Assembly: GCA_023460875.1 (NCBI GenBank)
Contig: JAEWOQ010000241.1
Coordinates: 1 to 7,472, forward strand
Length of the DNA stretch: 7,472 nucleotides
Direction of reading: 5' to 3'
DNA from: Pseudomonadota bacterium
GTDB taxonomy: Bacteria; Myxococcota_A; Polyangia; Polyangiales; Polyangiaceae
The position numbers and the translations under genes were made by a program. A model generated the notes under the pieces. That model was not told the DNA's origin, ran no database searches, and saw only the letters and a list, made by a program, of their open reading frames with translations. Positions 1 to 6,081 of this stretch are shown here, piece after piece; positions within the stretch are counted from its first letter, which is position 1, and every line of letters begins with the position of its first letter.

Positions 1-133
1 GCAGCGGTGAGGCAGCAGAGCGCAACAGCAGGAGTACAGTCGCACCCCGACGGCGCGCCCCTCGGCTGAGACCACGGGTCATTCGTGGGCGCCGCTGGTT
101 GCGGTGCTCCGCCTCTAGCATTAGGAGTCCTCC
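1..133 (+). other. trxB upstream region; possible tail of an earlier gene
   Basis: Reading from base 1 in frame 1 the + strand stays open for 22 codons and stops at TGA 67-69, so this could be the 3' end of a gene cut by the window edge. Codon use there is not distinctive enough to be sure. The rest is the trxB leader. It ends in a strong ribosome binding site, AGGAG at 123-127, six bases before the trxB ATG. A TAGCAT at 116-121 resembles a -10 box but has no convincing -35 at a normal distance and lies too close to the ribosome binding site, so I do not call a promoter. Confidence 0.35.
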
Positions 134-1099
134 ATGTCCCAGACCCCCCGTCACAAGGTCCTGATCATCGGCTCTGGTCCCGCAGGGCTGACCGCGGCCA
201 TCTACGCGGCCCGAGCGAACCTCGCGCCCCTGTGCGTCGAAGGCTTCAACGCTGGGGGCCTGATCCCCGGCGGCCAGCTGATGTTCACGACGGACGTCGA
301 GAACTTCCCCGGCTACCCGAAGGGGGTGTCGGGTCAGCAGATGATGGCGGAGTTCCGCGAGCAGGCGGAGCGTCAGGGGACGAAGTTCATCACGGCCGAC
401 GTTCAGAAGGTCGACCTCTCGGAGCGCCCCTTCAAGGTCTGGGTGGGTGAGGACGAGAACGAGCTGCACCTCGCCGACGCGGTGATCCTCTCGACCGGCG
501 CCCGCGCGAACTATCTCGGGCTCGACTCCGAGGAGAAGCTCAAGAACAAGGGCGTGAGCGCCTGCGCCGTCTGCGACGGCGCGCTCTTCCGCAACGAGGA
601 CGTGGTCGTCGTGGGGGGCGGCGACACGGCGATGGAAGAGGCCACTTATCTCGCTGGTCTGTGCCGGAGCGTGGCGCTCGTGCACCGTCGTGACGAGTTC
701 CGGGCGAGCCAAGCGATGCAGGAGCGGGTGCTGGCGAACCCGAAGATCCGCATCCTCTACTCACACGTCGTGGCCGAGGTGCTCGGCGTGGACGAGGACA
801 AGGTCACCGGCGTGCGCGTGAAGAGCCTGAAGACCAGCGAGGAGAACGAGATCCCGGCGGGGGCGATGTTCGTGGCCATCGGCCACACCCCGATGACGGA
901 TCTGGTGCGTGGCCAGGTCGCGCTGCACGACAACGGGTACGTCAAGGTGGAGCCCGGGACGAGCCGCACGAGCGTCCCAGGGGTGTTCGCGGCGGGCGAC
1001 TGCGCGGACTGGGTGTATCGGCAGGCGGTGACCGCGGCGGGGACCGGCTGCATGGCGGCCCTCGACGCCGAGCGTTGGCTGAGCGAGCAAGAGGGCTGA
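134..1099 (+). CDS. trxB: Thioredoxin reductase (NADPH), TrxB
   Basis: This is a cytoplasmic flavoenzyme that moves electrons from NADPH through FAD and a redox disulfide to thioredoxin. The 321 residues match the usual length of the low-molecular-weight bacterial enzyme. The FAD-binding Rossmann motif GSGPAG is at residues 13-18. The redox centre CAVC is at 144-147 inside the NADPH domain, followed by the NADPH motif GGGDTA at 161-166 and the HRR (184-186) typical of NADPH-preferring enzymes. The second FAD motif, FAAGDCAD, is at 285-292, and the C-terminal RQAVTAAGTG that contacts FAD starts at 296. The ATG at 134 has AGGAG six bases upstream, so the start is secure. It is the first recognisable gene of a probable two-gene operon with the uracil-DNA glycosylase downstream. 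All key residues are present and there is nothing unusual in the protein. Confidence 0.97.
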   Translation: MSQTPRHKVLIIGSGPAGLTAAIYAARANLAPLCVEGFNAGGLIPGGQLMFTTDVENFPGYPKGVSGQQMMAEFREQAERQGTKFITADVQKVDLSERPFKVWVGEDENELHLADAVILSTGARANYLGLDSEEKLKNKGVSACAVCDGALFRNEDVVVVGGGDTAMEEATYLAGLCRSVALVHRRDEFRASQAMQERVLANPKIRILYSHVVAEVLGVDEDKVTGVRVKSLKTSEENEIPAGAMFVAIGHTPMTDLVRGQVALHDNGYVKVEPGTSRTSVPGVFAAGDCADWVYRQAVTAAGTGCMAALDAERWLSEQEG

Positions 1100-1104
1100 G
1101 ACCG

Positions 1105-2013
1105 TTGGAGTTGGAGGAGGAGCTCTTCGAGTTGGCCAGAGCTCTGCGCGCCCACGCAGAGTGGCAGCTCGCCTGCGGCACACACGGCTTGCCGCAGGGC
1201 TCCTCGACCTCCGTCGCGGCACCGGAGCCCGGCGAGCTCCCCGCGAGCCGTTCGCGGCGCCCGCGGAGCGAAGAGGTGGGCGGTGTTCGCGAGCGCTCGC
1301 GCGCCGCCCCGTCGAGCCCCGACGACGCGCGGCTCCTGCAGGGGGGCCAGACGCACTCCGACGAAGCGCGGGCGCAGGAGCCGCAGCTGGATCGAGGAGA
1401 GTCCCCTCCGAGGCGCTCGCCGGGGGGCCCCGCTCCGGACGCCTCCCGTCGGTTGGAGGTGCTCGCGGAGCAGGTGCGAGGCTGCACAGCCTGCGGGTTG
1501 CACGCCGGGAGGAAGCAGGCGGTGTTCGCCCGGGGCTCAGGCTCCTCGCGCCTGTGTTTCGTGGGAGAGGGACCAGGAGCCGACGAGGACGAGCAGGGTT
1601 TTCCCTTCGTGGGCAAGGCGGGGCAGCTGCTGGATCGGATGATCGCGGCGATGGGGTTCGAGCGCGATGAGGTCTACGTCTGCAACATCGTCAAGTGCCG
1701 CCCCCCGAACAACCGCAAGCCTGAAGCGCAGGAGATCGCGGCGTGCGCGCCCTATGTCCACCAACAGATCGAGCTGCTCGACCCGGAGGTGATCGTGGCC
1801 TTGGGCGCCACCGCGGTCGAAGGCCTGCTCGGGGTGACCGGCGGGATCACGCGCATGCGCGGGCGCATGAAGCTCTACAAGGGGCGCATCGCGGTCATGC
1901 CCACGTTCCACCCCGCCTACCTGCTCCGCAACCCAGCGGCCAAGGCAGACGTCTGGAAGGACCTGCAGGCCGTGGTGCGGCAAATGGGCCGCCAGCTGCC
2001 GTCGAAGCGCTGA
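1105..2013 (+). CDS. Family 4 (UDGa-type, 4Fe-4S) uracil-DNA glycosylase with long N-terminal extension
   Basis: This enzyme removes uracil from DNA as the first step of base-excision repair. Numbered from TTG 1105 (302 residues), the catalytic domain covers about 118-296. The four Fe-S cysteines are C127-X2-C130, C198 (in KCRPPNN) and C214, the family 4 spacing. The active-site loop GEGPGADEDEQGFPFVG starts at 155 and the second motif HPAYLLR is at 269-275. Residues 1-117 are an extension: a short helix (ELARALRAHAEW) and then a low-complexity Arg/Ser/Pro/Glu linker; family 4 enzymes are usually near 200 residues. No ATG is available. TTG 1105 lies just after the trxB stop with AAGAGGG nine bases upstream; TTG 1075 would overlap trxB by 25 bases and lacks a clear ribosome binding site; TTG 1111 is also possible. 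The position suggests co-transcription with trxB. Confidence 0.93.
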   Translation: MELEEELFELARALRAHAEWQLACGTHGLPQGSSTSVAAPEPGELPASRSRRPRSEEVGGVRERSRAAPSSPDDARLLQGGQTHSDEARAQEPQLDRGESPPRRSPGGPAPDASRRLEVLAEQVRGCTACGLHAGRKQAVFARGSGSSRLCFVGEGPGADEDEQGFPFVGKAGQLLDRMIAAMGFERDEVYVCNIVKCRPPNNRKPEAQEIAACAPYVHQQIELLDPEVIVALGATAVEGLLGVTGGITRMRGRMKLYKGRIAVMPTFHPAYLLRNPAAKADVWKDLQAVVRQMGRQLPSKR

Positions 2014-2015
2014 GC

Positions 2016-2143
2016 GCGGCGGTCGGCGCGTCGCGCTCCACTGATGAGCGTCGACCTCTCGGGCACAGGGACTGTGCGGCGGTCGGCGCGTCGCGCTCCA
2101 CTGAGGAGCGTCGACCTCTCGGGCACAGGGACTGTGCGGCGGT
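2016..2143. repeat. 60-bp tandem repeat, 2.1 copies, two hairpins per unit
   Basis: The sequence from 2016 repeats with an exact 60-bp period up to 2143, with a single difference (T at 2045 against G at 2105). Each unit has two inverted repeats. The first is GTCG+CGCTC(C) / (G)GAGCG+CGAC around the loop ACTGA with one bulged T (2030-2055 and 2090-2115). The second is the perfect GCACAG-GGA-CTGTGC (2063-2077 and 2123-2137). The only difference between copies sits at the top pair of the first stem: C-T mismatch in copy one, C-G pair in copy two. It begins two bases after the glycosylase stop codon, so it would be the 3' untranslated region of the trxB-udg transcript. Confidence 0.9.
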
Positions 2144-2283
2144 GAGCTGGCATCGATGCGCTGCGCCGCGGCGGTGCCGTCGAGGGGGCTTTAGGGCGTC
2201 GAGGGCGTCGAGCGCGGCGATTCGGGGCAGGCGCCGCGGGCAGAGCGTGGATGCCCGCTGGACGGGGCCGCCGCGACACGCAC

Positions 2284-2313
2284 GAAGGCCCGCACCGCCC
2301 GGTGCGGGCCTTC
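2284..2313. terminator. Bidirectional intrinsic terminator
   Basis: A perfect 13-bp stem, GAAGGCCCGCACC pairing with GGTGCGGGCCTTC around the loop GCCC, lies between two convergent transcription units. It begins 25 bases beyond the stop codon of the - strand gene and 270 bases beyond the + strand stop. The stem ends in GAA/TTC rather than a long U run, which is common for terminators in GC-rich genomes. Confidence 0.85.
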
Positions 2314-2338
2314 CGGCGCGCCGACCGCGGCTGGCTCG

Positions 2339-4009
2339 TCAGAGACCGTAGACGAGGCCCAGCGAGGGCTGGATGGCGGTGCCCGGGTCGGGGAACAAGA
2401 ACATCGCGTTCACGTTGATCTTGAGGCCCAGCCGCGGGGTGAAGTTCCAGAGCGCGCCGGCGCCTACCGTGGCGAAAATAGGCCCGGACTTCTGATACAT
2501 CTTGATGTTCAGAGAGTCGCAGATCTGGCCGGCTCCGTCCTGGCGGCAGCTCTCGACGTTGTTCTTCTGGACGAGCCCCTGGACGTCGGCGAGGCCACCT
2601 CCCGCATGCGCGTACGGGTGGAACCCGGTCCCCTTGTTGCCCAGGAAGTAGTAGCTGAAGCGAGCCTCAGCGTGGGCAGGGAGGAAGTCCTTCGGCGCGC
2701 CCTGGAACGCGAAACCTGCCCGCACGCCGACGGACATGTTGTCGTGGAACATGAACTCGTAGCTGAGGAGCGCGCGGATCTGGGCCGGCGCGAAGCCCGA
2801 CACGAGCCGCGGGGCAACGGTGGGGCGTTCGAGGACGTTGTCGGTTCCTAGCATCGAGGGGTAGGGCTCTCCGAGCGCGAAGCAGGAGACCTGGTTGTTG
2901 ACGTCAGGGTCGCACGGTCGCGAGAAGCTGCCGATCTGGAGCACGTCCAGGGCGCCGTGCACACCGAACCAGTGCCTGCTGGGGCGGCTCGAGGACTCCT
3001 CCGGGCCAGCGGCGCAGGTGCCGTCGACGCACGAGCCGCTGGCACAGTCGTCGTCCATGTCGCAGCTCGGCGCCGTCTCACAGGCGCCGTCCACGCAGAG
3101 CAGGCCGCACTTGCACTCGCTGGAGTTGTTGCAGCTGACGCCCCAGTCCTTGTCCCCACACGACGTCTCACCGCAGCCAGGGAAGCCCGGCGGGCAGTCC
3201 GACGAGGACGTGCAGCGCGGGGGAGGTGACTGACCGGGGAAGGCAGGGGGCGCCTCGCTCGTGCTCTCCAGCAGCCGCATCTCGACCGGTTGCTTGCGGC
3301 TCCCCAGGCTGTCGACCACCTCATCGATGCTGTCGGTGACCTGGACGTACCACTGGAGGGTGCCCGTGATGTTGGTCTCCTCGCAGGGGATCTCGGCGCG
3401 CCACTCGTCCCCCGACTTCCGCATGGCGATCTTCTTCCACTCGCCGCCGGGAGCCTTGAACTTGAGCTCGGCCTTCACCCCCGCCTCCTCCGTGTGACAG
3501 CTCACCGGGATCGCGCGTCGCGTCTCCACCTGCCGCACCTCGGGGGTGCACAGCATGTCTCCAGGGATCGCCTCGTCGCCGATGTCGTCGTCCGCCGCTG
3601 CCGCGGGCGGCGGACCCGCCGTCCGCTTGCCTCCAGAGGCGGCGAAGGTCTCCTGGGTCTCCGGCGTCGCCAACGCGGCGTCCAGCTGCACCGCGGGATG
3701 GATCGCGCTGGCGTTCCGGAAGGCTTCGCCGGCACCAGCTTGATCGTTGCGGCCGCTGCCGCGCACGATGCCCACGTACATCCAGGCCTCGGCGAGGGTC
3801 TGGGGGCTACACTTGTTCTCGCAGGCCTCGATGGTGCCTGTGAGCACCGCTTCCGCCTTGTCGAGTTCCATCATCAGGTAGTGCTGATTGATGGCCTCGT
3901 CGATCTTATTTCGGGCGGCCTTGTCTCTTGTGTACTGAGCAAAGGCGGGCAAGGAAAACAGGCCGACTAACAAGACGGCCATCAGCCTGGTGAACGTTCG
4001 GCTTTGCAC
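2339..4009 (-). CDS. Secreted multi-domain protein: helical N-domain, Cys-rich linker, C-terminal outer-membrane barrel-like domain
   Basis: I cannot assign a function. The 556 residues begin with a clear Sec signal peptide (1-24, ending PAFA before Gln25). Residues 27-125 are helical and TPR-like, with a Cys63/Cys67 pair. Residues 130-150 are a Pro/Ala/Asp linker. Residues 155-247 form a beta-rich Ig-like domain (C154, C171, C209). Residues 266-332 hold 13 cysteines in EGF/Dickkopf-like spacing (DCPPGFPGC, CVDGAC, CVDGTC). From 345 to the end, alternating strands with aromatic and Gly residues (GVHGALDV, SVGVRAGFAF, HAEARFSYYFL, GLKINVNAMFLF, SLGLVYGL) suggest an outer-membrane beta-barrel. 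The start is GTG, with GGAG at 4016-4019 six bases upstream. It follows the two lipoprotein genes after 137 bases with no clear promoter, so it may share their transcript. I recall similar proteins, unnamed, in Polyangia. Confidence 0.82.
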   Translation of the reverse strand: MQSRTFTRLMAVLLVGLFSLPAFAQYTRDKAARNKIDEAINQHYLMMELDKAEAVLTGTIEACENKCSPQTLAEAWMYVGIVRGSGRNDQAGAGEAFRNASAIHPAVQLDAALATPETQETFAASGGKRTAGPPPAAAADDDIGDEAIPGDMLCTPEVRQVETRRAIPVSCHTEEAGVKAELKFKAPGGEWKKIAMRKSGDEWRAEIPCEETNITGTLQWYVQVTDSIDEVVDSLGSRKQPVEMRLLESTSEAPPAFPGQSPPPRCTSSSDCPPGFPGCGETSCGDKDWGVSCNNSSECKCGLLCVDGACETAPSCDMDDDCASGSCVDGTCAAGPEESSSRPSRHWFGVHGALDVLQIGSFSRPCDPDVNNQVSCFALGEPYPSMLGTDNVLERPTVAPRLVSGFAPAQIRALLSYEFMFHDNMSVGVRAGFAFQGAPKDFLPAHAEARFSYYFLGNKGTGFHPYAHAGGGLADVQGLVQKNNVESCRQDGAGQICDSLNIKMYQKSGPIFATVGAGALWNFTPRLGLKINVNAMFLFPDPGTAIQPSLGLVYGL

Positions 4010-4146
4010 TTTGGTCTCCGGACGCGAGGGATTAAGGGAGGTTCATACTGCCGGATGCGGCGAGCTGATTCGAGGGGCGCTGATGCGAAAGGGCAGGGGA
4101 AGGGCAGAAGAGAGCAGAAGCGTGCAGGGGAGGACGTGGTCGGCGT

Positions 4147-4587
4147 TCAATGCGGTGGGGCCGCGAGAGCTGCGTCGTCCGGCGGTGCGCCCGGGGCAGC
4201 GGGCTCGTCCTCGATGGGCGGCGAGTCGAGGGGTGGTGGCTCGAGAGCGGGAGAGCCGGGGGCTTGGCCGTCCAGCTCCAGCCTGGGCGGCGCATCACAG
4301 CCTTCTGCGGGAGTGAGGTTGCGGGCGGCGCGCGCGTTGAGCTCGGCGACGTCGAGGTGCGTCGTCGCCTTCGACCGGAAGCCCTGTTGGAGCTCGAGGG
4401 TGGCGAAGTAGAGCTCTGCCCTGGCGATCGCCAGCTGGCGCGGAGCGCAGGTCATGGCGCCTCGGGTTTGGGCCTCGTCGGCGAGCCGGGAGAGCTCCGC
4501 GAGGCGCCCACGCAGGGCGGGGTGCTGCCCACACGCCGTCCCCGTCCACAGCAGGACCGAGAGGAGTGCCCCTGGACCGGCCCTCAC
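4147..4587 (-). CDS. Short lipoprotein, CAPR-type region without an OmpA domain
   Basis: The 146 residues begin with a lipoprotein-like signal (MRAGPGALLSVLLWTGTAC, probable lipidated Cys19; the lipobox GTAC is weak at -3). Residues 25-95 are helical and contain CAPRQLAIARAELYFATLEL (47-66) followed by ATTHLDVAELNARAA. I recognise this pattern from the N-terminal part of myxobacterial OmpA-family lipoproteins. Those usually continue into a peptidoglycan-binding OmpA domain; here the protein ends in a Pro/Ala/Asp/Glu-rich tail (about 104-146) with no such domain. The start is GTG, sharing bases with the upstream stop (GTGA), and GGGGAG lies seven bases upstream. This gives strong support for the start and for translational coupling to the DUF4398 gene. 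The likely place is the periplasmic side of the outer membrane, with a structural role; this is inferred. Confidence 0.85.
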   Translation of the reverse strand: MRAGPGALLSVLLWTGTACGQHPALRGRLAELSRLADEAQTRGAMTCAPRQLAIARAELYFATLELQQGFRSKATTHLDVAELNARAARNLTPAEGCDAPPRLELDGQAPGSPALEPPPLDSPPIEDEPAAPGAPPDDAALAAPPH

Positions 4588-4913
4588 GGCCGAGCTCCCC
4601 TGCGAGCCGCTAGGCTCAGCTCGATGGCGCGCGCGGAGAACGCCTCGCTGCTGGAGGCCAGCGCGATCGCATCGTCGTAGTCGGCCTCGGTGGCCTCCGT
4701 CTCCGCCTTGAGGAGGTGGGCCTGGGCGGAATAGAACTCGTAGGGCGCCAACGCCTCCGCGCCGAGCTCCCGCGCTTCCCTCAGGCGCTCCTGGGCGTTC
4801 TTCGCGCGGTCCGTATACAGGACGCTCCCGCAGCCGGCGCAGACGAGCAGAGCCATCGTGAGAGTGGCCGTCGTCAGGAAGCACTTGCGGGTACCTGCTC
4901 GCTCGCTCAGCAT
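4584..4913 (-). CDS. DUF4398-type lipoprotein
   Basis: The 109 residues from ATG 4913 start with a hydrophobic signal and a probable lipidation site at Cys28 (VCAGC; the -3 residue is Cys, which is unusual). The mature part is almost entirely helical: RAKNAQERLREARELGAEAL, then APYEFYSAQAHLLKAETEA (about 56-74), then DYDDAIALASSSEAFSARAIELS. The 'APYEFxxAxxxLxKAxxEA' signature is typical of DUF4398 proteins, which are usually encoded next to OmpA-like lipoproteins. A GTG at 5015 would add 34 residues before the signal peptide, which makes no sense for a lipoprotein; ATG 4913 has no strong ribosome binding site, so the start is the weak point. The stop TGA overlaps the next start (GTGA). The molecular function of the family is unknown to me. 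Confidence 0.85.
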   Translation of the reverse strand: MLSERAGTRKCFLTTATLTMALLVCAGCGSVLYTDRAKNAQERLREARELGAEALAPYEFYSAQAHLLKAETEATEADYDDAIALASSSEAFSARAIELSLAARRGARP

Positions 4914-5014
4914 GGCGCTGTGATGGGTCCGCGGTGGCCATCGGGGATCCCGGACGAGGCGATGGACCTGGAATCGGGTCTCCGGCCGCCGGGGCGGCAA
5001 GGGACCAGAATCCA

Positions 5015-5032
5015 CCGCTGCAACCGCAGCGG
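5015..5032. repeat. Inverted repeat CCGCTGC-AACC-GCAGCGG
   Basis: A perfect 7-bp inverted repeat with a four-base loop, placed just downstream of the predicted -10 box (- strand) and spanning the predicted transcription start near 5027. It could be an operator half or a hairpin at the very 5' end of the mRNA. Confidence 0.6.
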
Positions 5033-5033
5033 A

Positions 5034-5063
5034 ACGCTACCAATGGGGTAGCGACGTCGTCAA
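5034..5063 (-). promoter_or_regulatory. Predicted promoter with overlapping palindrome, DUF4398 operon
   Basis: On the - strand TTGACG (5058-5063) and TAGCGT (5034-5039) are 18 bases apart, a reasonable sigma70-type pair about 110 bases upstream of the DUF4398 ATG. A perfect 7-bp inverted repeat, CGCTACC-aatgg-GGTAGCG, at 5035-5053 covers most of the -10 box and the adjoining spacer. That is the usual geometry for a repressor site. The regulator is unknown. Confidence 0.5.
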
Positions 5064-5212
5064 CAACTCGGTTCAGTGTCGACGGAAGGGCTCCACCAGG
5101 CGCTGATGCAGCGCAGGGTGCGAGGATACCGCCAACCATCCCACCCTCTCGGGCCCTCGATCAGCAGAAGCTCGATGGACCCACGGGAGCGGACAGGCGA
5201 CGGTCCAGCCAC

Positions 5213-5360
5213 GCGGAGGCGTTCGTCGAAACCGTGCCGCGCGTGTTCAGCCAGTGGGTGACGGCCGAATGACGGCGGAGGCGTTCGTCGGACCTGCGCC
5301 GCGCCTTCCGCAGCCAGTGAATGACGGCCGATTCACGGCGGGAGCCGTTCGGCGCGTCAG
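5213..5360. repeat. Imperfect 62-63-bp tandem repeat, about 2.4 copies
   Basis: Unit 1 (5213-5274) and unit 2 (5275-5337) share the same first 16 bases (GCGGAGGCGTTCGTCG) and later blocks (AGCCAGTG, TGACGGCCGA); a decayed third unit starts at 5338. Unit 2 contains an inverted repeat GTGAAT-gacggccg-ATTCAC (5317-5336). The unit length is not a multiple of three and stop codons occur, so it is not coding. It is unrelated in sequence to the 60-bp repeat at 2016-2143. Confidence 0.8.
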
Positions 5361-5436
5361 TTTGGTGGGAGCTGCTTGGCGGAGCCGGTGTCGCGCTCAG
5401 GCGTGCAGTCGACGAGAGCCGCGCCCAGGCTCGGGC

Positions 5437-6072
5437 TCACAGGCGGCGATAGACGCCTACCACCTTGCCCAGCAGCATGGTGGAGCGGAAATCCGTCGCG
5501 CGAACGAGGATCGGCGCCATCTGAGAGTTCGCGGGCTGGAAGCGGATGTAATCCTTCTCAGGATAGTAGTGCTTCACCGTGGCCTCGTCACCGATCAACG
5601 CGACGACGATGTCGCCTCGCTCCGCGACGGACTGCTTGCGCACGAAGATGTAGTCACCGCTGAGGATGCCAGCCTCGATCATCGAGTCGCCGGTGACCCG
5701 GAGCCCGAACACTTCACGCCCGCCGTTGACCATCATGCGGTCGACGCGGACCGTGTCGATGACGTTCTCATCGGCGAGGAGCGGCAAGCCGGCTGCGACG
5801 CGTCCGAGCACCTGCACCTCGACGACGTTGTCCGTCGTGTCGTTGCTCGCCTCGAGGGGCGTCTCGACGACCCTCAGGGCGCGGCTCTTCATGTCTTCGC
5901 GCCGCAGGTAGCCTTTGCGCTCCAGAGCGCGCAGGTGATCGTTGACTCCGTTCGTCGAGCGGATCCCCATGTGCTCGCCGATCTCTCGGAGGGTCGGAGG
6001 GTACCCGCGGTCGCGGATCGACTTCCGGATGAAATCGAGGGTCTGCTCCTGGCGCTTGGTCAAACCTTGCAT
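5437..6072 (-). CDS. lexA: SOS response repressor LexA
   Basis: LexA represses DNA-damage genes and cleaves itself when RecA filaments form on single-stranded DNA. The 211 residues fit the family. The winged helix-turn-helix occupies about 1-68 (LTKRQEQTLDFI at 4-15, YPPTLREIGEHMGI at 24-37, STNGVNDHLRALERKGYL at 39-56). The self-cleavage bond is in VAAG, Ala94-Gly95. The catalytic dyad is Ser130 (GDSM) and Lys167 (ATVKHYY) in the S24 peptidase-like domain. The start is ATG 6072; an upstream in-frame TTG at 6081 sits directly on the -10 box and is unlikely. The gene has its own promoter with a probable LexA site in the spacer (see 6082-6110), consistent with autoregulation. Upstream on the same strand are a cyclic-nucleotide-binding protein and a TonB-like gene, apparently separate transcription units. 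Confidence 0.96.
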   Translation of the reverse strand: MQGLTKRQEQTLDFIRKSIRDRGYPPTLREIGEHMGIRSTNGVNDHLRALERKGYLRREDMKSRALRVVETPLEASNDTTDNVVEVQVLGRVAAGLPLLADENVIDTVRVDRMMVNGGREVFGLRVTGDSMIEAGILSGDYIFVRKQSVAERGDIVVALIGDEATVKHYYPEKDYIRFQPANSQMAPILVRATDFRSTMLLGKVVGVYRRL

Positions 6073-6081
6073 CGCTCGCAA

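Larger units (their letters stand above)
2014..2338. other. Convergent intergenic region (325 bp)
   Basis: This lies between the glycosylase (+) and the 556-residue secreted protein (-). It holds a 60-bp tandem repeat at 2016-2143, a 9-bp tandem GGGCGTCGA at 2194-2202 and 2203-2211, and a strong bidirectional terminator at 2284-2313. No gene is supported. An open frame runs through the repeat on both strands because the 60-bp unit is a multiple of three, but it has no start with a ribosome binding site and its product resembles nothing I know. Confidence 0.7.
4914..5436. other. 523-bp intergenic region between lexA and the DUF4398 gene
   Basis: Both flanking genes are on the - strand. The region holds, from the lexA side: a weak 5-bp hairpin GAGCC/GGCTC (5416-5432) that may end the lexA transcript, an imperfect 62-63-bp tandem repeat (5213-5360), a plausible promoter for the downstream genes (5034-5063), two inverted repeats next to it (5015-5032 and 5035-5053), and about 100 bases of leader with no clear ribosome binding site. 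Open frames here are short or are shadows of lexA; I see no gene. Confidence 0.65.

Noticed and set aside
757..1503. 248-codon open frame on the - strand across the trxB/glycosylase junction
   Set aside because: Lies opposite two clear genes; its Arg/Ala/Pro-rich product is the usual shadow in high-GC DNA.
2016..2143. CRISPR array
   Set aside because: The whole 60-bp unit repeats, with no unique spacers, and no cas genes are near.
1743..2351. Open + frame running through the 60-bp repeat, giving a 20-residue peptide repeat
   Set aside because: It begins as a shadow of the glycosylase, has no ribosome binding site, and the in-phase repeat follows simply from the unit being 60 bp.
4010..4146. 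Separate promoter for the 556-residue protein
   Set aside because: TATGAA and TTAATC occur on the - strand but neither has a -35 box at a suitable distance; co-transcription with the lipoproteins is simpler.
5071..5076. GTTCAG near the DUF4398 promoter as a second LexA site (another at 5245-5250)
   Set aside because: The flanking bases do not form a dyad and fit the recalled motif poorly; a six-base match is expected by chance.
4588..5139. N-terminal 184 codons of a long - strand frame whose end is the short lipoprotein
   Set aside because: They overlap the DUF4398 gene in another frame and put a lipoprotein signal in the middle of a protein; the GTG at 4587 with a good ribosome binding site is the real start.
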